Source of the DNA: a virus
IMG/VR virus record: IMGVR_UViG_3300032323_001293
Coordinates: 1-42,896 of that record
Reading direction: 5' to 3' (one strand)
DNA: 42,896 nucleotides
Below are positions 1-7,516 of this stretch, piece by piece. A model generated the notes under the pieces. That model searched no databases, was not told the origin of the DNA, and saw only the letters and a program-made list of their open reading frames with translations. Position numbers and translations under genes: made by a program. Numbering within the stretch: position 1 is the stretch's first letter; each line of letters begins with the position of its first letter.

Positions 1-18
1 ACAGCGAGCTTCAGATGA
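1..18 (+). CDS. 3' end of an upstream late gene (partial)
   Basis: The frame that ends in TGA at 16-18 reads through from base 1 and would give a C-terminus T-A-S-F-R. The stop overlaps the ATG of the next gene as ATGA, the same coupling seen elsewhere in this genome, so this is probably the tail of an upstream virion gene cut by the window edge. Only five codons are visible and nothing can be said about its function. Confidence 0.4.
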   Translation, partial: TASFR

Positions 19-713
19 CAACATCCGGCACCACAGCGTTTAACCTCGACCTGACGGAAATCGTTGAGGAAGCGTTCGAGCGCGTGGGCTCGGAAATGCG
101 CACGGGCTATGACCTTCGCACGGCTCGCCGGTCGCTGAACTTGATGTTTGCCGACTGGGCCAACCGTGGCGTCAACATGTGGACGTTCGAGCAAGGCTCC
201 ATCCCGTTGGTGGCAGGCACGGCGACGTACAACCTTCCGGCTGATACTGTGGACCTACTGGAGCATGTGATCCGCACGGGCGCGGGCAGTGCTTCGACGC
301 AGGCCGACCTGACTATCACCCGGATCAGCGTCTCCACCTACGCCACGATTCCCAACAAGCTGCAACAGGCCCGGCCTATCCAAGTCTGGATCGAGCGTTT
401 GAATACACCGCGCATCACCGTCTGGCCAGTGCCGGATGACTCGCAGCCTTACACGTTTGTGTACTGGCGCATGAAGCGCATCCAAGACGCTGGCAACGGC
501 GTCAACACGATGGACATGCCCTTCCGGTTCATCCCTTGCATGGTGGCGGGCTTGGCCTACTACTTGGCTCTGAAGGTGCCCGGGGGTGCTGAGCGTTTGG
601 GTGTCCTGAAGCAGCAGTACGATGAGGCTTGGCAACTGGCCTCTGACGAAGACCGGGAGAAGGCAGCTGTGCGGTTTGTGCCGCGCCAGATGTTCATCGG
701 GAGCGGGACGTAA
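15..713 (+). CDS. Putative head-tail adaptor / neck protein
   Basis: A 232-residue protein starting at the ATG that overlaps the preceding TGA. The N-terminal half is helical (LTEIVEEAFERVG, then TARRSLNLMFADWANRG, ending in a Trp-rich WTFEQG). It is followed by a beta-rich segment with 'VAGTATYNLPADTVDLLEHV' and a C-terminal helix 'YLALKVPGG...LKQQYDEAWQLA'. The same layout (helical start, 'Y.LPADF.s....', Leu/Tyr-rich C-terminal helix) appears in the gene at 1481-2161 and is what one sees in adaptor proteins of podoviruses (SU10 or P22 gp4 type). The stop overlaps the next ATG (TAATG), implying translational coupling. The structural role is inferred from shape and place; no catalytic motif is present. 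Confidence 0.55.
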   Translation: MTTSGTTAFNLDLTEIVEEAFERVGSEMRTGYDLRTARRSLNLMFADWANRGVNMWTFEQGSIPLVAGTATYNLPADTVDLLEHVIRTGAGSASTQADLTITRISVSTYATIPNKLQQARPIQVWIERLNTPRITVWPVPDDSQPYTFVYWRMKRIQDAGNGVNTMDMPFRFIPCMVAGLAYYLALKVPGGAERLGVLKQQYDEAWQLASDEDREKAAVRFVPRQMFIGSGT

Positions 714-1105
714 TGGGTAATCGGTTTGCCAGCGCCAAGAACTCGATCGCCCAGTGCGATCGTTGTGGCTTTCGCTTCAAACTGACCGCGTTGCGCACAG
801 AGGTCATCAAGACCAAGAAGTACAACCTTCTGGTGTGCGATTCTTGCTGGGACCCGGACCATCCACAGCTGTTGCTGGGCATGTATCCTGTGGATGACCC
901 GCAAGCCGTGCGCAACCCTCGCCGGGACACCACATACGTGACGGCTGGACCGAACGCGGCAGGTAACCCAACTGGCGGGTCGAGAGACATTCAGTGGGGC
1001 TGGAATCCGGTGGGCGGGTCCCGGTTCTTTGATAACGCACTGACACCAAACTATTTGGCGTTGAGTGTGGAAATTGGTACAGTAACGGTACAGATAGGAG
1101 TCTGA
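713..1105 (+). CDS. Zn-ribbon protein of unknown role
   Basis: A 130-residue protein whose ATG shares a base with the previous stop (TAATG). The N-terminal half carries two CxxC knuckles about 25 residues apart (CDRC near residue 15 and CDSC near residue 42), so a four-Cys zinc-ribbon fold is likely. It is followed by 'DPDHPQLLLGMYPVDDPQAVRNPRRDT', a Gly/Asn-rich linker and a short hydrophobic end. Its place between two adaptor-like genes suggests a virion or assembly function. No enzyme motif is seen. It might instead be a nucleic-acid-binding accessory protein expressed late. Confidence 0.75.
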   Translation: MGNRFASAKNSIAQCDRCGFRFKLTALRTEVIKTKKYNLLVCDSCWDPDHPQLLLGMYPVDDPQAVRNPRRDTTYVTAGPNAAGNPTGGSRDIQWGWNPVGGSRFFDNALTPNYLALSVEIGTVTVQIGV

Positions 1106-1106
1106 C

Positions 1107-1271
1107 ATGGACGCAAAGAAAGCAGTGCGCAAGCACGAAGCAAACATGCACCCCGGTGCAAAGCCAACCAAGCTGCGTGCTGGGGGCAAGACCAACAGCG
1201 ACATGCTGAAGATGGGGCGTAACTTGGCCAAGGTCGCCAATCAGAAGTCGCCCGGTCGTAAAGGAGCCTGA
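1107..1271 (+). CDS. Small basic protein (54 aa)
   Basis: ATG at 1107 lies one base after the previous stop and is preceded by the Shine-Dalgarno sequence ATAGGAG. The product is 54 residues, very rich in Lys, Ala and Gly (MDAKKAVRKHEANMHPG... ending SPGRKGA), with no hydrophobic segment. The next gene starts two bases after its TGA. Basic charge and position among neck genes suggest DNA or capsid contact, but this is only inference. It is real rather than chance because it fills the gap exactly between two ribosome-binding sites. Confidence 0.65.
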   Translation: MDAKKAVRKHEANMHPGAKPTKLRAGGKTNSDMLKMGRNLAKVANQKSPGRKGA

Positions 1272-1272
1272 C

Positions 1273-1473
1273 ATGGCAACTTACAACCAACCCAAAGCAG
1301 CCAAGCCTGCTGTGTTGCCCAAGACCAATGCCATGAAGCACATGGCAGACACCAACGTGTCCGTGGCCAACAACCACAGCAACGAGTACCCCGGCGTCAA
1401 AACCAGCGGTATCAAGATTCGTGGCACTGGCGCAGCTACCAAGGGCGTGATGGCCCGTGGCCCCATGGCGTGA
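1273..1473 (+). CDS. Small basic virion-associated protein (66 aa)
   Basis: A 66-residue Lys/Ala/Asn-rich protein with an AAAGGAG ribosome-binding site overlapping the end of the previous gene. The C-terminal stretch 'GIKIRGTGAATKG' followed by 'MARGPMA' is a pattern I associate with small uncharacterised proteins next to head-tail genes of aquatic phages; this is from memory and not a database result. No membrane segment and no catalytic motif are visible. A role in neck or capsid assembly is inferred from neighbours on both sides. Confidence 0.7.
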   Translation: MATYNQPKAAKPAVLPKTNAMKHMADTNVSVANNHSNEYPGVKTSGIKIRGTGAATKGVMARGPMA

Positions 1474-1480
1474 GGACTGA

Positions 1481-2161
1481 ATGGACTACACCGAGTTGAA
1501 GGCGGCAATCATCGCCTACACAGACAATCAAGACACCGCTTTTGAGGCGGAGGTCCCCGTGTTTGTGAAGCAGGCGGAGCAGCGCATCTTCAACATGGTG
1601 CAGTTCCCCTCACTGCGCAAAAACGTGACCGGCTCCACCACCAACGCCAACAAGTATCTGGCATGCCCGGCCGACTTCCTGTCGGTGTACTCGATGGCGG
1701 TGGTAGACAACGCCACGGGCGCGTACGAGTATCTGCTCAACAAGGATGTGAACTTCATCCGACAGGCATACCCCGTTCCTTCTGCCGTTGGCTTCCCTAA
1801 GTACTACGCACTGTTTGGCCCTCAGTCCAGCGATGTCAATGAGTTGACGTTCATCTTGGGTCCCACACCGAATGCCACGTACGTTGTTGAGCTGCACTAC
1901 TTCTATTACCCGCCTTCGATCGTCGATGCGGGCACTTCGTGGCTGGGCGACAACCTTGACAGCGTGCTGCTGTATGGCGCGTTGGTTGAGGCCTACACCT
2001 ACATGAAGGGTGAAACAGACCTGATGGCGTTGTACGACGGCAAGTTCAAGGAAGCACTTGGTTTGGCCAAGCGGCTGGGCGACGGACTTGAGCGTTCTGA
2101 CAGCTACAGAAGCGGCCAATTCAGGATACCGCCCCTGCCACAAAACAACGGGGTGACCTGA
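1481..2161 (+). CDS. Putative head-tail adaptor (SU10-adaptor-like)
   Basis: A 226-residue protein with a strong GAGGAC ribosome-binding site. It starts with a helix (MDYTELKAAIIAYTDNQD) leading to 'FVKQAEQRIFNMVQFPSLRKN', then 'YLACPADFLSVYSMAVVDN', a Tyr-rich beta region ('YALFGPQSS', 'LHYFYYPPSIVD') and a C-terminal helix (ALVEAYTYMKGETDLMALYDGKFKEALGLAKRL). This combination matches the adaptor family of podovirus necks as I know it. Two adaptor-shaped genes are present (see 15-713), so they may be successive neck rings or one may have diverged to a different structural job. It lies in the late operon immediately before small tail or decoration proteins. Confidence 0.65.
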   Translation: MDYTELKAAIIAYTDNQDTAFEAEVPVFVKQAEQRIFNMVQFPSLRKNVTGSTTNANKYLACPADFLSVYSMAVVDNATGAYEYLLNKDVNFIRQAYPVPSAVGFPKYYALFGPQSSDVNELTFILGPTPNATYVVELHYFYYPPSIVDAGTSWLGDNLDSVLLYGALVEAYTYMKGETDLMALYDGKFKEALGLAKRLGDGLERSDSYRSGQFRIPPLPQNNGVT

Positions 2162-2162
2162 T

Positions 2163-2609
2163 ATGGCAATTCTCCAAACCGCAACCACATCGTTCAAAGT
2201 GGAGCTGCCGCAAGGCATCCACAACTTCGGCCCCACATCGCCTGACACGTTCAAGATCGCGCTGTACACGGCTGCCGCCGATCTTGGCTATGCCACTGCG
2301 ACCTACACCACAGCGGGCGAGGTTGTTGGTGCTGGTTACACGGCAGGCGGCAACACACTGACCATTACGGTCACGCCAGTGGCGGCCAACAACTTTGCGG
2401 GCACTCCGACAGCGTACATCAGCTTTGCCAATACGATTTGGACAAGCGCGACATTCACGGCTCGCGCAGCACTGCTCTACAACAGCACCAAAGGCAACAA
2501 GTCTGTGGCTGTACTGGATTTTGGTTCGGACAAGACAGTAAACAACGAAGCCTTCCAGATTATTTTCCCAACTGCCGATGCCAACAGCGCTATCGTGCGC
2601 ATTTCGTAA
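2163..2609 (+). CDS. Small structural protein, beta-rich
   Basis: 148 residues, ATG three bases after the previous stop codon begins. The protein is Thr/Ala-rich with alternating hydrophobic residues ('ATYTTAGEVVGAGYTAGG', 'LTITVTPVAANNF', 'FTARAALLYNSTKGNKSVAVLDFGSDKTV'), typical of a beta-sandwich virion component. There is no signal peptide or membrane segment. It could be a decoration, neck or tail-associated protein. The family is not identified with certainty and the assignment as structural rests on composition and on its late-operon position. Confidence 0.6.
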   Translation: MAILQTATTSFKVELPQGIHNFGPTSPDTFKIALYTAAADLGYATATYTTAGEVVGAGYTAGGNTLTITVTPVAANNFAGTPTAYISFANTIWTSATFTARAALLYNSTKGNKSVAVLDFGSDKTVNNEAFQIIFPTADANSAIVRIS

Positions 2610-2618
2610 GGACCCATC

Positions 2619-3191
2619 ATGAGTACAGAACAGAGCAAAGCCCAAGACGCTGTGACAGCTTCGTCAATTTTGCGTCCTACCGGGAGTGATCGTGCTCGTG
2701 CTGGAGGTGTTTATTCCGTGGAGTGCCGCGATGCTGCAGGCAACTTGAAATGGGCCGACACCTTCCACAATCTCGTGGTCAACCAAGGCCTGCAGGACAT
2801 GAACAGCAAGTACTTCAGCGGTTCTGGCTACACAGCCGCTTGGTTCTTGGGGTTGGTAACAGGTCCCGGTTCCGGCACCACATTTGCCGCCACCAATACG
2901 CTGGCGTCCAAAGCGTGGACAGAGAACACAAACTACGCAGGCAACCGCAAAGCGGTCACGTTTGGTACGGCCACCACAGCTGACCCGTCGGTGATTTCCA
3001 ACTCTGCCGCACCGGCCGTGTTCACCATGAACGCCAACGCACAAACGATCGCAGGCGCTTTTCTTTGCAGCGTTAGCTCAGGCACTTCTGGCATTTTGTT
3101 TTCTGCTGGCGACTTCACTGGCGGCGACAAGATCGTGGACAGCGGCGACACTTTGAGCGTAACGTATCAGTTCTCGCTTGACGCAGCCTGA
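2619..3191 (+). CDS. Structural protein, tail-associated candidate
   Basis: A 190-residue protein with an AAGGA ribosome-binding site. A short polar N-terminus precedes 'GGVYSVECRDAAGNLKWADTFHNLVVNQGLQDMN' and 'YTAAWFLGLVTGPGSGTTFAATNTLASKAWTE', then a beta-rich end 'GDTLSVTYQFSLDAA'. I recognise this type as a common small uncharacterised protein near fibre genes in podoviruses and siphoviruses; its exact role is not known to me. Placement between a beta-rich small protein and the fibre genes suggests a tail or decoration component. Confidence 0.6.
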   Translation: MSTEQSKAQDAVTASSILRPTGSDRARAGGVYSVECRDAAGNLKWADTFHNLVVNQGLQDMNSKYFSGSGYTAAWFLGLVTGPGSGTTFAATNTLASKAWTENTNYAGNRKAVTFGTATTADPSVISNSAAPAVFTMNANAQTIAGAFLCSVSSGTSGILFSAGDFTGGDKIVDSGDTLSVTYQFSLDAA

Positions 3192-3200
3192 TAAGGTAGC

Positions 3201-3983
3201 GTGGTGTTTGGTGATGTCACATTTGCTCAAGCACCGTTTGCTTCTTTAGGAGGCAAGTCGGTGTCCGCTTCTTTGGCAGACACCGCAACAGGAACAGATT
3301 CAGTAAGCGCACTCAGCACGCGTGGCGGGCTCACAATTGAGGCAGCAGTTGCTGCTGAAACGCAATCAGTCATTGCGGGATTGCGGGCAACACAGAGTGA
3401 GACTGCTACCGGTTCGGAAACAGTCGCCGCTCGAACTGACGCGGTGGCCGTAGTTTCGGAGTTGGCGAGAGCGCTTGACGCTCCGACAGCGTTGTCGGCA
3501 GCGCTTGCGGCAATCGCAGAAGCGATACAAGGGCGTGATGCTCCCGTAGCGACCTCCGCTGTTTTTGCGTCTGTTGCAGAGTTGTCTGTTGCACTGGACC
3601 AGACGAACGCGTCCATTGGCAGTTTTGCGACAGTGGCAGAAGCGGCTGCGGCACTTGATTCAACGACTGCACAATTGCAGGCTGTTGGCGTTATTTCTGA
3701 AACGGCTTCTGCTGCGGACCTAGTTGCTGGGTTTATCGTAGTCAACGTCTCAGTAACAGGTGTGCACCTGTTTATTTCGATCGGCGGGGCTTTGGTTTGG
3801 GCAGTCATTGATGACACGCAGAGCCCCGGCTGGCAAAATATCATAAACACGCAAGGCAGTGGCTGGGTTCCAGTGGCCGACACGCAAGTCCCTGATTGGG
3901 TTGCGGTCAACAACACGCAGGCGACTGGTTGGACGCCTGTTATTGATACTCAGGCCCCCGGCTGGGATCAGCTACCGTCGTAA
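3201..3983 (+). CDS. Ala-rich fibrous protein with C-terminal TQxxxW repeats
   Basis: 260 residues, GTG start at 3201 preceded by ATAAGG; no ATG gives a comparable fit. Residues about 15-180 are an Ala/Ser/Thr/Val-rich low-complexity region with loose repeats of the form SETATGSETVAA and VAEAAAALDS, as expected of an extended or fibrous region. A short hydrophobic stretch (VTGVHLFISIGGALVWAVI) follows. The last 55 residues are five 11-residue units of pattern T-Q-x-x-x-W-x-x-x-x-(D/N), ending exactly at the stop codon. Location directly before two fibre genes suggests a short fibre, a tip or a fibre-anchoring protein. No homologous family is recognised. Confidence 0.6.
   Translation: MVFGDVTFAQAPFASLGGKSVSASLADTATGTDSVSALSTRGGLTIEAAVAAETQSVIAGLRATQSETATGSETVAARTDAVAVVSELARALDAPTALSAALAAIAEAIQGRDAPVATSAVFASVAELSVALDQTNASIGSFATVAEAAAALDSTTAQLQAVGVISETASAADLVAGFIVVNVSVTGVHLFISIGGALVWAVIDDTQSPGWQNIINTQGSGWVPVADTQVPDWVAVNNTQATGWTPVIDTQAPGWDQLPS
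3816..3980 (+). repeat. Five exact 33-bp (11-residue) tandem units
   Basis: Counting from the ACG codon at 3816, five consecutive 33-base units encode T-Q-x-x-x-W-x-x-x-x-(D/N); the fifth lacks the final acid/amide and is followed at once by the TAA stop. Unit spacing is invariant while the DNA of each unit differs at many third positions, so the repeat is retained at protein level and is not a recent slippage product. Confidence 0.85.
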
Positions 3984-3992
3984 GGATTCAAA

Positions 3993-6900
3993 ATGGCATT
4001 GGTACTTAAAGATCGCGTCAAGGAAACAACCATAACAGCGGGCACAGGCACGGTGACGTTGGCTGGCGCAGTTGCGGGATTTCAGTCCTTTGCCGCTGTC
4101 GGTAACGGTAACGAGACCTTCTACGCCATCGTGGATGTGGTTTCTGGCGCTTGGGAAGTTGGTGTTGGCACCTACACAGCCTCTGGCACAACCCTGTCCC
4201 GTACCACCGTGGTGTCATCCAGCAACGCTGGCTCGTTGGTGAACTTTCCCGCTGGCATCAAGGACGTGTTTGTCACGTACCCATCGTCGCGGGCGGTGTA
4301 TTTGAACGCAGCAGGTTCTGCCGTTTCGGCGCTGGACATCGGCACTTTGGGTGCGAGCACGGCCAACATCACCACAGCCAACATCACAGCAGGCACAATC
4401 ACCACGCCTCCAGTCAACAACACGGACATCGTCAACAAGCAGTACGCTGACGCTATTGCGACGGGCATTCACTTCCACGAAGCGGTGGACTTGGCCACCA
4501 CAGCAGCACTCCCAGCAAACACGTACAACAACGGCACATCCGGGGTAGGGGCAACGCTCACAGGTAACGCCAACGGCGCTCTGTCGGTGGACTCAACGCT
4601 CACCGTGGTTGCAAACCGGATTCTGGTCAAGAACGAAGCAAACGGCTCCCGCAACGGCGTCTACGTTGTCACACAGGTTGGTTCTGCCGGAACGCCCTAC
4701 ATCCTGACCCGCTCAACAGACATGGATTCTGTTGGAACCGGGGTTGACCAGATTGACGAGGGTGACTTCTTCTTGGTGACCAGCGGCACGGCCAACGTCA
4801 ACACCGCTTGGGTGCAGCAGACCCCACCTCCGATCACCATCGGCACAACCGCGATTGTGTTCCAGCAGTTCTCTGCGCCGATCACTTACACGGCAGGCAC
4901 AGGGCTGAGCGAGTCACCTTCCTACACGTTCAACATCACCAACATCGGCACTGCGGGCACATACGGCTCCGCATCGTCGGTTCCCGTGATTACCACGAAC
5001 GCACAGGGCCAAGTCACTGGCGTCACACCAACGGCGATTGCTATCTCTGGTTCGGCGGTAACGGGTAATATCACAGGGCAAGCTGGCTCGGTGGCCAACG
5101 CTCTGACGGCAGGGAGTTTCCTGACCTCTGGCGGCACGTACAACGGTTCTGCTGCCCGGACATTTGCTGTGGATGCCACGGACGCCAATACAGCATCCAA
5201 GGTCGTTGCGCGTGACGCATCGGGTAACTTCAGTGCAGGGACCATCACAGCCACACTGAGCGGTGCGGCTACGAGCGCAACCACAGCCACCAACCTTGCA
5301 GGGGGCGCGGCCAACCGGATCGCGTACCAGACGGGGGCGGGGGCCACAGCATTCGCTGTTGCACCCTCGGCATCCAACCAAGTCCTGAACTGGAACGGCT
5401 CTGCGTTTACATGGTCTGCCGGAACGATCTCTGGCATTCCGCTGGGCAGCAACTTGAACACGCTGACGTTTGGCACTTTCCTGACCGGCACAAGCTACAA
5501 CGGCTCCGCCGCCGTCACGATTGCCACCAACGCCACATCAGCCAACACAGTCTCTACACTTGTGGCTAGGGATGCTTCTGGCAACTTCAGTGCAGGTACG
5601 ATCACTGCTGCACTGAACGGCAACGCATCAACAGCAACAAGCGCCACCAGCGCAACCTCGGCTACGACTGCCACAAACTTGGCAGGTGGTAGCGTTGGCA
5701 CGATCCCTTATCAATCAGCGGCCAATACCACGGTGCAGCTTGCCGCAGGCACATCAGGACAGCTTTTGCAATCCAACGGTGCGGCAGCACCTTCGTGGGT
5801 AGCAGCTCCGGTTGTCAACAACGGCACTTTGACAATGAACGTGTCGGGCACCGGCCTTTCTGGATCGCAGACATTCACTGCCAACCAAGCAGGTGCAGCG
5901 ACATTCACCGTCACATCAAACGCAACGAACGCAAACACCGCCTCGACCATTGTGGCTCGTGACGCCTCTGGCAACTTCAGCGCTGGAACGATCACAGCGG
6001 CACTGAGTGGAAACGCAAGCACTGCCACCAGCGCAACCTCGGCTACAACCGCCACAAACTTGGCGGGTGGTGGCGCAGGCACGATTCCTTACCAGTCGGC
6101 TGCCAACACAACTGTGCAGCTTGCTGCCGGTACTTCGGGACAGCTTTTGCAATCGAACGGCGCAGCCGCGCCGTCATGGGTTGCTGCTCCCGCCGCTGCA
6201 AACAACGGCACTTTGACCATGAATGTGTCAGGCACGGGCCTGTCTGGTTCGCAGACTTTTACGGCCAACCAAGCGGGTAACGCGACGTTCACTGTTACCT
6301 CGAACGCGACGAATGCCAATACGGCCAGCACAATCGTTGCGCGTGACGCTTCGGGCAACTTCAGCGCTGGGACCATCACTGCTACGCTGAGCGGAAACGC
6401 ATCGACTGCCACCACAGCAACTTCAGCAACGAGCGCAACCTCAGCTACGACTGCCACAAACTTGGCAGGTGGTGGCGCAGGCACGGTCCCTTACCAGTCA
6501 GCGGCCAACACCACTGTTCAGTTGGCAGCAGGTACTTCGGGCCAAGTGTTGCGCTCCAACGGCGCTGCCGCCCCTTCGTGGGTTAACGGCACAATTTCTG
6601 GAATAGCGCTCGGCAACAACTTGAACACCCTGACAATGAACGTGTCGGGTACAGGTCTGTCCGGCTCCAATACCTACAACGGCTCCGGCGCGGCGACGTT
6701 CACAGTCACCTCGAACGCGACGAATGCAAACACCGCCTCGACCATTGTGGCTCGGGATGCTTCTGGCAACTTCAGTGCTGGCACGATTACAGCCACACTG
6801 AGCGGTGCGGCTACGAGCGCAACCACAGCGACCAACCTTGCGGGTGGTTCTGCGGGCACGATTCCTTACCAGTCGGCTGCCAACACAACTGTTCAGTTGG

Positions 6901-7505
6901 CAGCAGGCACTGCGGGGCAGCTTCTTCAATCCAACGGCGCTGCAGCACCCTCGTGGGTGGCCGCTCCTTATAGCGGCGCTACATGGCGGCGAATTGCCAC
7001 GGCTACCCTAACTACCACAAACGACATCACCATTCCCACAGTTACCGCACCGTTGTGGGTAGAGTTTGAATCTGTTAACACACAGGGCTCAGCCGCACGG
7101 ACCCCGTCAGTGGCTTTTAGACAGCAGGGCACAACAACTTTTTGGTCGTTCCCATCAATCTTGGTCGCATCTTCGGGCACAACGACAACAACAACAACTT
7201 TTGGTTCCGGGACAATGACTTCAGGAGGGACAACGCCACTGACCCCTTCGATCGCTGCGGGCAACGCATCAATACTGCTCAGCCTTTACTTGTACCCAAA
7301 CTCAAGCGGCGAAAGCCCGCGTGTCATGTGGACTGCAACGTATGCTGGCAATGCTACAAGCTTTAACCCAACACAGGTCAGTGGAAGCGCGACTGCGGGC
7401 ATGCTTAGTCAGACTGCATTCATTTTTGATCTTCTTAGGTTTACCACGTTTATTCCAGCGGGTGGTTCTGGTTTTGGCAATATCCGCGTATATCAACTGA
7501 CATAA
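3993..7505 (+). CDS. Long repeat-rich tail fibre
   Basis: A 1170-residue protein with an AAGGA ribosome-binding site. Residues 1-100 (MALVLKDRVKETT..., 'GTYTASGTTLSRTTV', 'IKDVFVTYPSSRAV') form the N-terminal module common in phage fibres. About 145-300 hold 'DIVNKQYADAIATGIHFHEAVD' and 'RILVKNEANGSRNGVYVVTQ', a second widespread fibre module. Residues about 400-990 contain five copies of VARDASGNFSAGTIT, each with an (S/A)-T-rich spacer, 'TATNLAGG' and 'YQSAANTTVQLAAGTSGQ'. The final 180 residues (from YSGATWRRIATATL) form a distinct tip domain. It probably trimerises and projects from the tail to bind the host surface. No depolymerase motif is evident. Confidence 0.85.
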   Translation: MALVLKDRVKETTITAGTGTVTLAGAVAGFQSFAAVGNGNETFYAIVDVVSGAWEVGVGTYTASGTTLSRTTVVSSSNAGSLVNFPAGIKDVFVTYPSSRAVYLNAAGSAVSALDIGTLGASTANITTANITAGTITTPPVNNTDIVNKQYADAIATGIHFHEAVDLATTAALPANTYNNGTSGVGATLTGNANGALSVDSTLTVVANRILVKNEANGSRNGVYVVTQVGSAGTPYILTRSTDMDSVGTGVDQIDEGDFFLVTSGTANVNTAWVQQTPPPITIGTTAIVFQQFSAPITYTAGTGLSESPSYTFNITNIGTAGTYGSASSVPVITTNAQGQVTGVTPTAIAISGSAVTGNITGQAGSVANALTAGSFLTSGGTYNGSAARTFAVDATDANTASKVVARDASGNFSAGTITATLSGAATSATTATNLAGGAANRIAYQTGAGATAFAVAPSASNQVLNWNGSAFTWSAGTISGIPLGSNLNTLTFGTFLTGTSYNGSAAVTIATNATSANTVSTLVARDASGNFSAGTITAALNGNASTATSATSATSATTATNLAGGSVGTIPYQSAANTTVQLAAGTSGQLLQSNGAAAPSWVAAPVVNNGTLTMNVSGTGLSGSQTFTANQAGAATFTVTSNATNANTASTIVARDASGNFSAGTITAALSGNASTATSATSATTATNLAGGGAGTIPYQSAANTTVQLAAGTSGQLLQSNGAAAPSWVAAPAAANNGTLTMNVSGTGLSGSQTFTANQAGNATFTVTSNATNANTASTIVARDASGNFSAGTITATLSGNASTATTATSATSATSATTATNLAGGGAGTVPYQSAANTTVQLAAGTSGQVLRSNGAAAPSWVNGTISGIALGNNLNTLTMNVSGTGLSGSNTYNGSGAATFTVTSNATNANTASTIVARDASGNFSAGTITATLSGAATSATTATNLAGGSAGTIPYQSAANTTVQLAAGTAGQLLQSNGAAAPSWVAAPYSGATWRRIATATLTTTNDITIPTVTAPLWVEFESVNTQGSAARTPSVAFRQQGTTTFWSFPSILVASSGTTTTTTTFGSGTMTSGGTTPLTPSIAAGNASILLSLYLYPNSSGESPRVMWTATYAGNATSFNPTQVSGSATAGMLSQTAFIFDLLRFTTFIPAGGSGFGNIRVYQLT
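5160..6965 (+). repeat. Internal fibre repeats, about 350-410 bp period, five copies
   Basis: The sequence coding for VARDASGNFSAGTIT occurs near 5205, 5560, 5950, 6335 and 6745. Between them the modules TATNLAGG, SNGAAAPSW and MNVSGTGLSGS are reused in the same order. The copies differ mainly at synonymous positions (for example Ala-Arg-Asp is gcgcgtgac, gctagggat, gctcgtgac, gctcgggat), so they are old and held by selection on the protein. Confidence 0.85.
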
Positions 7506-7516
7506 AGGAAAGTAAC

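Noticed and set aside
107-337. Short minus-strand frames inside the late operon (and similar ones up to 29.5 kb)
   Set aside because: They lie opposite clearly coding genes, lack ribosome-binding sites and show shadow composition.
5160-6965. CRISPR-like repeats
   Set aside because: The repeats are in-frame protein repeats of a fibre with period of 350-410 bp and no fixed DNA repeat; there is no cas gene apart from a Cas4-like nuclease typical of phages.
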